A stretch of DNA of 64,000 bases from Streptomyces fuscichromogenes (lineage in GTDB: Bacteria; Actinomycetota; Actinomycetes; Streptomycetales; Streptomycetaceae). Position 1 is the first letter of the stretch. The number at the start of each line of letters is the position of its first letter. The position numbers were made by a program, and so were the translations under genes. Location of the stretch: positions 155,192-219,191 of the forward strand of contig NZ_BMML01000019.1 of NCBI RefSeq assembly GCF_014645815.1, written 5' to 3'. Below the pieces are notes generated by a model. That model saw only the letters and a list, made by a program, of their open reading frames with translations. It had not been told where the DNA came from and did not search any database. Shown piece by piece: positions 41,275 to 49,865 of the stretch.

Positions 41275-41562
41275 ATGGCCTACGAGATTCCGGTGACCCA
41301 AGCCAGGGCTGAGCTCGCCGAACTGATCAACCGGGTGGTGTACGGCGGCGAGCGCGTCGTCGTGACACGCCACGGCAAGCCGCTGGTCGCCCTTGTCTCC
41401 GCCGCCGACCTCGAACGCCTCGAAGAGCTCGCGGGCCCCGCCGAGGAGCATGTGGACCACGTGGTCAGCTCGGTCTCCACGGTCCGCGAGACCGCGGCCG
41501 TACGACCGGAGCGCGGCCGCTTCGGCATCGCCGCGGAGCATCGGGGGGCCGCGGGCTCGTAG
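41275..41562 (+). CDS. Phd/YefM-family antitoxin without adjacent toxin gene
   Basis: The 95-residue protein has the Phd/YefM N-terminal DNA-binding fold (IPVTQARAELAELINRVVYG; VVVTRHGKPLVALVSAADLERL), followed by a disordered-looking C-terminal half of the kind that wraps a RelE/YoeB or Doc toxin. No toxin frame follows in the next 480 bp. It is divergent from the ClpP-like gene, and Clp proteases degrade such antitoxins in other bacteria, which makes the pairing notable. Confidence 0.88.
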   Translation: MAYEIPVTQARAELAELINRVVYGGERVVVTRHGKPLVALVSAADLERLEELAGPAEEHVDHVVSSVSTVRETAAVRPERGRFGIAAEHRGAAGS

Positions 41563-42046
41563 GGGACCGCCCGGCGGATCCGGTCGCGGACGCGAGGCAC
41601 GGCACACCCTCCTCGGGTTCCGGGCCGGGGCGCTCCCACCGGTCCGCCCGCCGCGGCAGCGGCTGATCGACTCGGCCTTCTCCGCCTTGTTGCCCCGCCG
41701 GTCGGCGCCGAGGACCACTGCCACAGGCCCCGGCGGCGTTCGGTCACGGGCCCCCGGCGTGACCGTCGGTCCTCCCGTGGGCGTTCGGGTGAGGGCTGTT
41801 CGGGTGTTGTGGAGCGGCCGGGGCAAGGGTGGGCGCGTGGATCGCGTCGTGGAGCGGGGGTGCGCTTCCGTGCGCCGGTCGGGAGGCTCGTGTGCCGGTC
41901 AGGCGGTGATCAAGGTCCGGTTAACGTCGTCGAAACTCCGGCGAACTAGCCTGCCGATCCACGCCACCTGGGGTTTTCCTGGCCCGGTCGGGTGGCTGCG
42001 GCAACCGGACCCCGCACGGTCCGGAGCGAGGACTGTGAGGTGGGAC
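41563..42046. other. Intergenic stretch before the urease operon
   Basis: No gene is supported in these 484 bp: open frames crossing it lack ribosome sites and recognisable protein character. The right third carries the GlnR-like box at 41920-41936 and a TAGCCT -10-like hexamer at 41947-41952. Confidence 0.6.
41920..41936 (+). promoter_or_regulatory. GlnR-like box upstream of ureA
   Basis: GTTAAC-gtcgtc-GAAAC matches the gTnAc-n6-GaAac pattern of actinomycete GlnR sites (second half exact; first half one mismatch as TTAAC). It lies about 110 bp before ureA, next to a -10-like TAGCCT. Nitrogen control of urease by GlnR is known in actinomycetes. Confidence 0.55.
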
Positions 42047-42349
42047 GTGCAACTGACCCCGCACGAGCAAGAGAGGCTGCTGATCCATGTGGCGGCCGAC
42101 GTCGCCGAGAGGCGCCGGGCCCGCGGCCTCCGGCTGAACCACCCCGAGGCGGTCGCCCTCATCACGTCGCACATCCTTGAGGGCGCGCGTGACGGTCGTA
42201 CCGTCGCCGAACTCATGGCCTCCGGGCGCAAGCTCCTCACCAGGGACGACGTCATGGAGGGCATCCCCGAGATGATCCACGACGTCCAGGTCGAGGCGAC
42301 CTTCCCGGACGGCACCAAGCTCGTCACCGTCCACGACCCGATCGTCTGA
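42047..42349 (+). CDS. ureA: Urease subunit gamma
   Basis: The protein has 100 residues from GTG 42047, preceded by GAGGTGGG. The whole length matches UreA: LTPHEQERLLIHVAADVAERR at the N-terminus and RDDVMEGIPEMIHDVQVEATFPDGTKLVTVHDPI at the C-terminus. The open frame reaches back to 41393, but only the part from this GTG is UreA. First gene of ureABCFGD; ureB follows after 11 bp. Confidence 0.97.
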   Translation: MQLTPHEQERLLIHVAADVAERRRARGLRLNHPEAVALITSHILEGARDGRTVAELMASGRKLLTRDDVMEGIPEMIHDVQVEATFPDGTKLVTVHDPIV

Positions 42350-42360
42350 GGAGGCCGTCG

Positions 42361-42672
42361 ATGATTCCCGGAGAGATTCTCTTCGCCGACGGGCCCGTCG
42401 TATTCAATGCGGGCCGTGAGGTCACCCGGCTGACCGTCCTCAACGCCGCCGACCGGCCCGTCCAGGTCGGCTCGCACTACCACTTCGCCGAGGCCAATCC
42501 CGGACTGGAGTTCGACCGGGGCGCGGCGCGCGGCAAGCGGCTGAACGTCGCCGCCGGCACCGCCGTCCGCTTCGAGCCCGGCATCCCCGTCGACGTCGAA
42601 CTCGTCCCGCTGACCGGCGCCCGGGTGGTCCCCGGGCTGCGCGGCGAGACCGGAGGTGCCCTCGATGCCTGA
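42361..42672 (+). CDS. ureB: Urease subunit beta
   Basis: The protein has 103 residues: IPGEILFADGPV, the LNAADRPVQVGSHYHFAEAN block, and ALRF-like AAGTAVRFEPGIPVDVELVPLTGAR. Its stop overlaps the ureC start by 8 bp (ATGCCTGA), so the two are translationally coupled. It is part of the (UreABC)3 apoenzyme. Confidence 0.97.
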   Translation: MIPGEILFADGPVVFNAGREVTRLTVLNAADRPVQVGSHYHFAEANPGLEFDRGAARGKRLNVAAGTAVRFEPGIPVDVELVPLTGARVVPGLRGETGGALDA

Positions 42673-44386
42673 GATCTCCCGTGCCGCCTACGCCGACCTG
42701 TTCGGGCCGACCACCGGCGACCGGATCCGGCTCGCCGACACCGACCTGATCGTCGAGATCGAGGAGGACCGCTCCGGCGGGCCCGGACTCGCCGGGGACG
42801 AGGCCGTGTTCGGCGGCGGCAAGGTCATCCGGGAGTCCATGGGCCAGTCGCGCGCTACGCGCGCAGACGGCACCCCCGACACGATCATCACGGGTGCCGT
42901 GATCATCGACCACTGGGGCATCGTCAAGGCCGACATCGGCATCCGGGACGGCCGGATCACCGGCATCGGCAAGGCCGGCAACCCCGACACCATGGACGGC
43001 GTGCACCCCGACCTGGTGATCGGCCCCGAGACCGAGGTCATCGCCGGCAACGGGCGCATCCTCACCGCGGGCGGGGTCGACGCGCACGTCCACTTCATCT
43101 GCCCGCAGATCGCCGACGAGGCGCTGTCGGCGGGCGTCACCACGCTGATCGGCGGTGGCACCGGCCCCGCCGAGGGATCCAAGGCGACCACCGTCACCCC
43201 CGGCCCGTGGCACCTGGCCCGGATGCTGGAGGCGATGGAGCAGTACCCGCTCAACATCGGCTTCCTCGGCAAGGGCAACACCGTCTCGCACGAGGCGATG
43301 GTCTCGCAGATCAGGGGCGGGGCACTGGGGCTGAAGCTGCACGAGGACTGGGGGTCGACCCCGGCCGTCATCGACGCGGCCCTGACCGTCGCCGACCGGA
43401 CGGGCATCCAGGTGGCCATCCACACGGACACCCTGAACGAGGCGGGCTTCGTGGCGGACACCCTCGCCGCGATCGGCGGGCGGGGGATCCACGCGTACCA
43501 CACCGAGGGCGCGGGCGGCGGGCACGCCCCGGACATCATGACCGTCGTCTCCGAGCCGCACGTGCTGCCGAGTTCGACGAACCCGACCCGGCCGTACACG
43601 GTGAACACCGCCGAGGAACACCTCGACATGCTGATGGTGTGCCACCACCTCAACCCGGCGGTGCCGGAGGACCTGGCCTTCGCCGAGTCGCGGATCCGGC
43701 CGTCGACCATCGGCGCGGAGGACATACTCCACGACCTCGGCGCCATCTCCATCATCTCCTCCGACGCGCAGGCCATGGGGCGGGTGGGCGAGGTGATCCT
43801 GCGGACCTGGCAGACCGCGCACGTCATGAAGCGACGGCGGGGCGCACTGCCCGGCGACGGGCGGGCCGACAACCACCGGGTACGGCGGTACGTCGCCAAG
43901 TACACGATCAACCCGGCCCTCGCGCAGGGACTGGCCCGCGAGGTCGGCTCCGTGGAGTCCGGGAAGCTCGCCGACCTGGTGCTCTGGGAGCCCGCGTTCT
44001 TCGGGGTCAAGCCGCACCTCGTGCTCAAGGGCGGGCAGATCGCCTACGCGCAGATGGGTGACGCCAACGCGTCGATCCCGACGCCCCAGCCGATCCTGCC
44101 GCGCCCGATGTACGGGGCGATCGGACGCGCGCCGGCCGCCAACTCCTTCAATTTCGTCGCCCCGTTGGCGATCGAGGACGGGTTGCCGGAACGGCTCCAG
44201 CTCGGGAAGCGGTTCGTCGCCATCGAGTCGACCCGGGGGGTGACCAAGGCGGACATGCGGGAGAACGACGCGCGTCCCGGTGTCCGGGTCGATCCCGACA
44301 GCTTCGCCGTGTACATCGACGGGGAACTGGTCGAGGCGACACCGGCCGCGGAACTGCCCATGGCCCAGCGCTACTTCCTGTTCTGA
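42665..44386 (+). CDS. ureC: Urease subunit alpha (catalytic)
   Basis: The protein has 573 residues from ATG 42665. All active-site residues are in place: nickel His141 and His143 (AHVHFICPQ), the carbamylated Lys224 (GALGLKLHEDWG), His226, His253, His279, the flap Cys326 with CHHL, and Asp367 (ISSDAQAMGR). It hydrolyses urea to ammonia and carbamate. The frame also contains an in-frame ATG at 42656 inside ureB, which is less likely. Confidence 0.98.
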   Translation: MPEISRAAYADLFGPTTGDRIRLADTDLIVEIEEDRSGGPGLAGDEAVFGGGKVIRESMGQSRATRADGTPDTIITGAVIIDHWGIVKADIGIRDGRITGIGKAGNPDTMDGVHPDLVIGPETEVIAGNGRILTAGGVDAHVHFICPQIADEALSAGVTTLIGGGTGPAEGSKATTVTPGPWHLARMLEAMEQYPLNIGFLGKGNTVSHEAMVSQIRGGALGLKLHEDWGSTPAVIDAALTVADRTGIQVAIHTDTLNEAGFVADTLAAIGGRGIHAYHTEGAGGGHAPDIMTVVSEPHVLPSSTNPTRPYTVNTAEEHLDMLMVCHHLNPAVPEDLAFAESRIRPSTIGAEDILHDLGAISIISSDAQAMGRVGEVILRTWQTAHVMKRRRGALPGDGRADNHRVRRYVAKYTINPALAQGLAREVGSVESGKLADLVLWEPAFFGVKPHLVLKGGQIAYAQMGDANASIPTPQPILPRPMYGAIGRAPAANSFNFVAPLAIEDGLPERLQLGKRFVAIESTRGVTKADMRENDARPGVRVDPDSFAVYIDGELVEATPAAELPMAQRYFLF

Positions 44387-44401
44387 GAGCCGAGGTCTGT
44401 G

Positions 44402-45079
44402 ATGTCCCGGGCAGCGTTGTTGGTACTGGCCGACGGCCGCTTCCCCGCCGGGGGACATGCGCACTCCGGCGGGGCGGAGGCGGCCGTGAAGGCCGGCCGG
44501 ATCACCGGGGCCGCCGACTTGGAGGAGTACTGCCGGGGTCGGCTGCACACGGCCGGGCTGGTGGCGGGCGCGTTCGCGGCGGCCGCGGTACTCGGTGCGG
44601 ATGTACGGGAGTTGGACGCGGCGGCCGATGCGCGGACGCCGTCGGCCGCGCTCCGGGGTGCGGCGCGCAGGCTCGGGCGGCAGCTGCTGCGAGCCGCGCG
44701 GGCGGCCTGGCCGAGTGCCGAACTCGACGCCCTGGCACGGGAGTTCCCCAAGGGGGCGCATCAGCCGGTGGTGTTGGGGGTGGTGGCCCGGGCGGCGGGG
44801 CTCTCCGCGGTGGACGCGGCCTACTGCGCGGCGTACGAGTCGGTGAGCGGGCCGGCCACGGCGGTGGTGCGGTTGCTGAGTCTGGACCCGTTCGAGGCGA
44901 CCGGGGTGCTGGCGCGGTTGGCGGCCGAGGTGGACCTGGTGGTCGACCGGGCGGTGGAGGCGGCGCGGGAGGCGGTCGAGGAGGCGGGGGTCGACGCACT
45001 GCCCGCGGCTTCGGCGCCGTTGTCGGAGATCGGGGCGGAGTGGCATGCGGGGTGGGCGGTGCGGTTGTTCGCGTCGTAG
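44402..45079 (+). CDS. ureF: Urease accessory protein UreF
   Basis: The protein has 225 residues from ATG 44402 (GAGG 6 nt before; the GTG at 44399 is too close). The helical UreF pattern is visible: LLVLADGRFPAGGHAHSGGAEAAV at the N-terminus, EFPKGAHQPVVLGVVARAAGL in the middle, and SVSGPATAVVRLLSLDPFEAT. UreF gates GTP hydrolysis by UreG in the UreDFG activation complex. It lies 15 bp after ureC. Confidence 0.92.
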   Translation: MSRAALLVLADGRFPAGGHAHSGGAEAAVKAGRITGAADLEEYCRGRLHTAGLVAGAFAAAAVLGADVRELDAAADARTPSAALRGAARRLGRQLLRAARAAWPSAELDALAREFPKGAHQPVVLGVVARAAGLSAVDAAYCAAYESVSGPATAVVRLLSLDPFEATGVLARLAAEVDLVVDRAVEAAREAVEEAGVDALPAASAPLSEIGAEWHAGWAVRLFAS

Positions 45080-45174
45080 GGGGGTGCGGACCGGTCCTCG
45101 TCCTTGAGCGCCGGACGGTCCAGGAGTTGCAGAACAGGCCTGTGAGAGGGCCAGGTAATACTAAGGAGCCGCAC

Positions 45175-45851
<677 letters not shown>

Positions 45852-45855
<4 letters not shown>

Positions 45856-46613
45856 CAGTCACCGGGGTGCGTGCGACCGCTCGGATCGTGGCCCGGGACG
45901 ACGGCCGGGGCGGTACCTCGCTTCCCGTGCTGGAGGGCGCCGGACCGCTGGCGCTGCGGCGCACCCGGGGGAGCGGGGCCGAGGCCCGGGTGATGGTGGT
46001 CGGGGCGATGAGCGGGCCGCTCGGCGGGGACCGGTTCGGGATCGAGGCCCGGGTCGAGGAGGGGGCCCGGCTGTGGGTCGGGTCGGCCGCCGCGACCATC
46101 GCGCTGCCCGGGCAGGGGAAGGAAGAGGCCCGCTACGACGTCCGGCTCGATGTCGCCGACGGCGGCGAACTGCACTGGCTGCCCGAGCAGTTGATCTCGG
46201 CCGGCGGGAGTGATCTGCGGGTCCGCACGCGGGTCGACGTCGGGGCCCGGGGGCGGCTCGTGCTGCGGGAGGAGCAGGTGCTCGGGCGGGTCGGGGAGGA
46301 GCCCGGGCGGCTCGGCAGCCGGCTCACCGTGCGGGTGGCCGGAAGAGCCGTACTGGATCAGGAGCTGGCCTGCGGGCCCGGTGCGCTCGGCGGCTGGGAC
46401 GGGCCCGCAGTACTGGCGGGGCATCGCGCGGTGGGGCAACTCGTGCTTGTACGGCCGGAGTTCGCGGCGGAGCCGTTGACGGCACGGATGCTGGGGGAGT
46501 GCGCCGCGCTCACTCCGCTCGCCGGGCCCGCGGTGCTGGTGAGCGCGGTGGCGGGCGATGCGCTGCGGCTGCGCCGGGTTCTGGACGAGGCGCTGGGCCA
46601 GTTGGGCGGGTGA
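45852..46613 (+). CDS. ureD: Urease accessory protein UreD (UreH)
   Basis: The protein has 253 residues, coupled to ureG. UreD features: VVGAMSGPLGGDRFGIEARVEEGARLWVGSAAATIALPG, ELHWLPEQLISAGGSDLRVRTRVDV and LVLREEQVLGR. It scaffolds UreF and UreG on the apo-urease and carries nickel through a tunnel. It is the last urease gene; no ureE, urea transporter or nickel transporter follows in the window. Confidence 0.95.
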
Positions 46614-46752
46614 TCCGCTCAGCGGGGCGAGTGCGATGTGATCGTCCGGTTATCGGATTGGTAAAGACGGCTGCCCAGCCCTGTTCCCAGGAGGCTCACA
46701 GCCGCAAGGATCTCCCCTGACCATTCGTCATCATGCAGGGGGAGGGGCCCAC

Positions 46753-48357
46753 TTGAGGGACAACTTCAGATCGAGGAGCCGGGTGCTCGCGCTCGGTTCG
46801 GCCGGCGCGCTCGTCACGGCCAGCCTGATCACCGGTGCGCTCGCGGTACCCGCTGCCGGAGCCGAGGCCCGGCACGGCGGCCAGGACCGGGCCCAGCAGG
46901 GCGCGGCGATCGCGGCGGCGCGGGCCGCCAAGGCCGGCATCGACTGGGCCGACTGCCCCGCCGACTGGGCTCTGACCAAGCCCGTCCAGTGCGGTTGGGT
47001 CAGCGTGCCGCTCGACTACACGAAGCCCGACGGCAAGCAGATAAAGCTCGCCGTCGACCGAATAGGCAGCACGGGGACGCCGGCCGAGCGCCAGGGCGCG
47101 CTCGTCTACAACCCCGGCGGCCCCGGCGGCTCGGGGATGCGCTTCCCGCTCCGGGTCACCAACAAGAACCCGCTGTGGGTCAACGCCTCGAAGGCGTACG
47201 ACTTCGTGGGCTTCGATCCGCGCGGTGTCGGCCACTCGGCGCCCATCTCCTGCGAGGACCCGCAGGAGTTCGTGAAGGCCCCCAAGGCCGACCCGGTGCC
47301 GGACAGCGAGGCCGACAAGACCGCGCAGCGCAAGCTCGCCAAGCAGTACGCGGACGGCTGCGCCGAGCGCACCGGCCGCGCGATGCTCCAGCAGATGACC
47401 ACCGCGAACACCGCCCGCGACCTGGACGTCATCCGGGCCGCGCTGGGCGAGAAGAAGCTCAACTACCTCGGTGTCTCCTACGGCACCTACCTCGGCGCGG
47501 TGTACGGGACGCTGTTCCCGGGACACGTGCGCCGGATGATCGTCGACAGCGTCGTCAACCCGTCGCGGGAGAACATCTGGTACCAGGCCAACCTGGGCCA
47601 GGACGTCGCCTTCGAGGGCCGCTGGAAGGACTGGGAGGACTGGGTCGCCGCGCACGACTCCGCCTTCCACCTGGGGACCACCCGGGACGCCGTCCAGGCC
47701 AAGTGGCTCCAGCTGCGCGCCACCGCCAAGGCGAACCCGATCGGCGGGGTCGTCGGACCGGCCGAACTGATCGGCTTCTTCCAGAGCGCCCCGTACTACG
47801 ACTCCTCGTGGGTCCCGGTCGCCACGGTGTTCAGCGAGTACTTCGCCGGTGACACCCAGGCACTGGTCGACGCGGCCGCCCCGGACCTCAGCGACACCGC
47901 GGGCAACATCACGTCGGAGAACGGCAACGCCGTCTACACCGCCGTCGAGTGCACCGACGCCAAGTGGCCCACCAGCTGGAGGAAGTGGGACCGCGACAAC
48001 ACCGAGCTCAACCAGCAGTACCCCTTCATGACCTGGGCCAACGCATGGATGAACCTGCCCTGCGCCACCTGGCCGGTCAAGCAGCAGACCCCGGTGAACG
48101 TCAAGACCCACAAGGGCCTGCCGCCGGTGCTGATCGTGCAGTCCACGCGTGACGCCGCCACCCCGTACGAGGGTGCCGTCGTACTGCACCAGCGCTTCAA
48201 GGGCTCGCGCCTCATCACCGAGCAGGGCGCCGGCTCGCACGGCGTGACCGGCCTGGTCAACCCGTGCATCAACAGCCGCGTCGACACCTACCTGCTCACC
48301 GGCCGGCTGGACAGCGCGGACGTCACCTGCGGCCCGCACGCCACCCCGCAGCCGTAA
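46753..48357 (+). CDS. tap: Secreted tripeptidyl aminopeptidase (Tap), S33-type serine peptidase
   Basis: The protein has 534 residues from TTG 46753 with GGGGGAGGGG before it. The signal peptide is residues 1-39 (RVLALGSAGALVTASLITGA ... AGAEA). The S33 alpha/beta core has YNPGGPGGSG, FDPRGVGHSAPI and the nucleophile GVSYGTYLGAVYG near residue 240. The C-terminal TAP-like domain holds the Asp in QSTRDAATPYEGA and the His in GAGSHGVTG. It removes N-terminal tripeptides from secreted proteins. It is separately transcribed from the urease genes, 139 bp away, and ends at a strong terminator. Confidence 0.93.
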   Translation: MRDNFRSRSRVLALGSAGALVTASLITGALAVPAAGAEARHGGQDRAQQGAAIAAARAAKAGIDWADCPADWALTKPVQCGWVSVPLDYTKPDGKQIKLAVDRIGSTGTPAERQGALVYNPGGPGGSGMRFPLRVTNKNPLWVNASKAYDFVGFDPRGVGHSAPISCEDPQEFVKAPKADPVPDSEADKTAQRKLAKQYADGCAERTGRAMLQQMTTANTARDLDVIRAALGEKKLNYLGVSYGTYLGAVYGTLFPGHVRRMIVDSVVNPSRENIWYQANLGQDVAFEGRWKDWEDWVAAHDSAFHLGTTRDAVQAKWLQLRATAKANPIGGVVGPAELIGFFQSAPYYDSSWVPVATVFSEYFAGDTQALVDAAAPDLSDTAGNITSENGNAVYTAVECTDAKWPTSWRKWDRDNTELNQQYPFMTWANAWMNLPCATWPVKQQTPVNVKTHKGLPPVLIVQSTRDAATPYEGAVVLHQRFKGSRLITEQGAGSHGVTGLVNPCINSRVDTYLLTGRLDSADVTCGPHATPQP

Positions 48358-48402
48358 CCGCTCCGGTACGACGCGCACGACACGTACGACGCGCACGACG
48401 AC

Positions 48403-48434
48403 GAGGGGCGGCCGGAACACTCCGGCCGCCCCTC
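48403..48434. terminator. Bidirectional terminator between tap and plsC-like gene
   Basis: A 14-bp perfect stem (GAGGGGCGGCCGGA / TCCGGCCGCCCCTC) with an ACAC loop lies between convergent genes. Confidence 0.9.
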
Positions 48435-48449
48435 GCCCCACGTGTGACC

Positions 48450-49175
48450 TCAACTGAGCGGTGCCCGGGGGAACCTGCGTCCCTTCTCGCCCTTCGCCGC
48501 CGCCTGCTCGGCCTTGACGACGGCCGCGTACTGGTCGACGTACTCCTGCTCGGACAGGGTCAGGATGGCGTACATGATCTCGTCGGTGATGGCGCGCAGG
48601 ACGGCCTTCTCGTTCTCCATCCCCGCATAGCGCGAGAACTCCAGAGGCTTGCCGAAGCGGATCACCACGGGGTGGACGTTCGGGATGACCTTGCCGGGCG
48701 GCTGCGCCTCGAAGGTGCCGATCATCGCGCACGGGATCACCGGGACACCGGCCCGCAGCGCCATCACGGCGACCCCGACCTTGCCCTTGTACAGGCGGCC
48801 GTCGTGCGAGCGCGTGCCCTCCGGATAGACCCCGAGCAGCTCGCCCTTGGCCAGCACCCCGAGCCCCTCCCGGATCGCGGCCTGGCCCGCCTCCTTGCCG
48901 GAGCGGTCCACCGGGATCTGCCCGGCGCTGCGGAAGAAGAAGGCGGTCAGCCGGCCCCGCACCCCCGGACCCGTGAAGTACTCGGCCTTGGCGAGGAAGG
49001 TGATGCGCCGTTTGAGGACGGCCGGCATCAGGAAGTGGTCGGAGAAGGAGAGATGGTTGCCGGCGACGATGGCCGGTCCCGACGCCGGAACATGTTCCAG
49101 GCCCTCGATCCGCGGCCGGAACACCACTCTCAGCAGCGGCCCCAGCAGTACGTACTTGAGCAGGTAGTAGAACAC
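48450..49175 (-). CDS. 1-acyl-sn-glycerol-3-phosphate acyltransferase (PlsC family)
   Basis: The protein has 241 residues from GTG 49175. The four acyltransferase blocks are NHLSFSDHFLMP (HX4D motif variant NHxSxxD), FFRSAGQIPVDRSG, VYPEGTRSHDG and VIPCAMIGTFEA. A hydrophobic N-terminus (FYYLLKYVLLGPLLRVVF) fits membrane attachment. It would acylate lysophosphatidate to phosphatidate or a related lipid. Single gene; convergent with tap. Confidence 0.92.
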   Translation of the reverse strand: MFYYLLKYVLLGPLLRVVFRPRIEGLEHVPASGPAIVAGNHLSFSDHFLMPAVLKRRITFLAKAEYFTGPGVRGRLTAFFFRSAGQIPVDRSGKEAGQAAIREGLGVLAKGELLGVYPEGTRSHDGRLYKGKVGVAVMALRAGVPVIPCAMIGTFEAQPPGKVIPNVHPVVIRFGKPLEFSRYAGMENEKAVLRAITDEIMYAILTLSEQEYVDQYAAVVKAEQAAAKGEKGRRFPRAPLS

Positions 49176-49865
49176 GGCTCGCCCCTCACTTTACCAGCTC
49201 CCCTGTGAGCTGGCACTTTCCCAGGTCATTAGTACTTGCCCAGCGTTTGACTCATGTGCGCCTACGGTCGTCCGTCGTCGCGTTCAGCCGTCCTCGTGCT
49301 GACCCTCTGCCGTCCTGCTCGACGAGTGGTCGGGTGCTCTGTCGGTGTGGCCGGGGCCGACAGGTTGCCGCTTGGTGGACTTCGATGCCCGTGGGGGAGC
49401 GCCGAGGACGAGCCATGGTTCGGGGCGTCTGGTATGCCCGGCGATGTCACCTCGATGAGGTAGGTGTAGGTGTCGGCAATCCTGCCGTGCTCAAGCGCCA
49501 GTCTGCGACCCGCCTCAGTGCCTACGAGCGCTGCACATCAACGGCAGCGATTCCCTTCTTGTCATACACGGGACTCTCGCATCCTTACATCATTGGCTGG
49601 GTCCTGGCTCGGACTTCGGCGGCTGTCGTCGCCCGTCCCGGCCATGGGGTGCGGGCCTGCTCGGGGGCTTCAATGTACCTGGGGCAGGTGCTGTCGAGAT
49701 TTCTTGGATCTTCGGTGCGCTCGCCACGGTTCCGTCGCCCAGACCATGGTGCAGTGAGAACGCGGGTCCGGAGGAGCTCGACCGAGGTTCGGTCGTACAA
49801 GTCTCAGGCCTTACCCGCCGTGCGGCCGCCCAGCGCACGCATCGTGGAGCCGGCGTTCGAGACCT
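49176..49865. other. 690-bp stretch of low coding character beside the conflict-system island
   Basis: Base composition is visibly less GC-rich than the genes around it, and no open frame has a ribosome site or a recognisable protein. On the minus strand two short out-of-phase stretches (49550-49505, ending VYDKKGIAAVDVQRS; and 49525-49262, containing GRIADTYTYLIEV) look faintly like decayed coding sequence. It marks the left border of the 49.9-64 kb cluster. Confidence 0.4.

Noticed and set aside
42440..45046. 868-codon open frame antisense to the urease genes
   Set aside because: It mirrors ureB-ureF on the other strand, is Arg/Gly/Pro-rich and has no recognisable domain; it follows from high third-position GC.
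46696..48732. 678-codon minus-strand frame opposite tap
   Set aside because: Shadow of the tripeptidyl aminopeptidase gene; no protein character.
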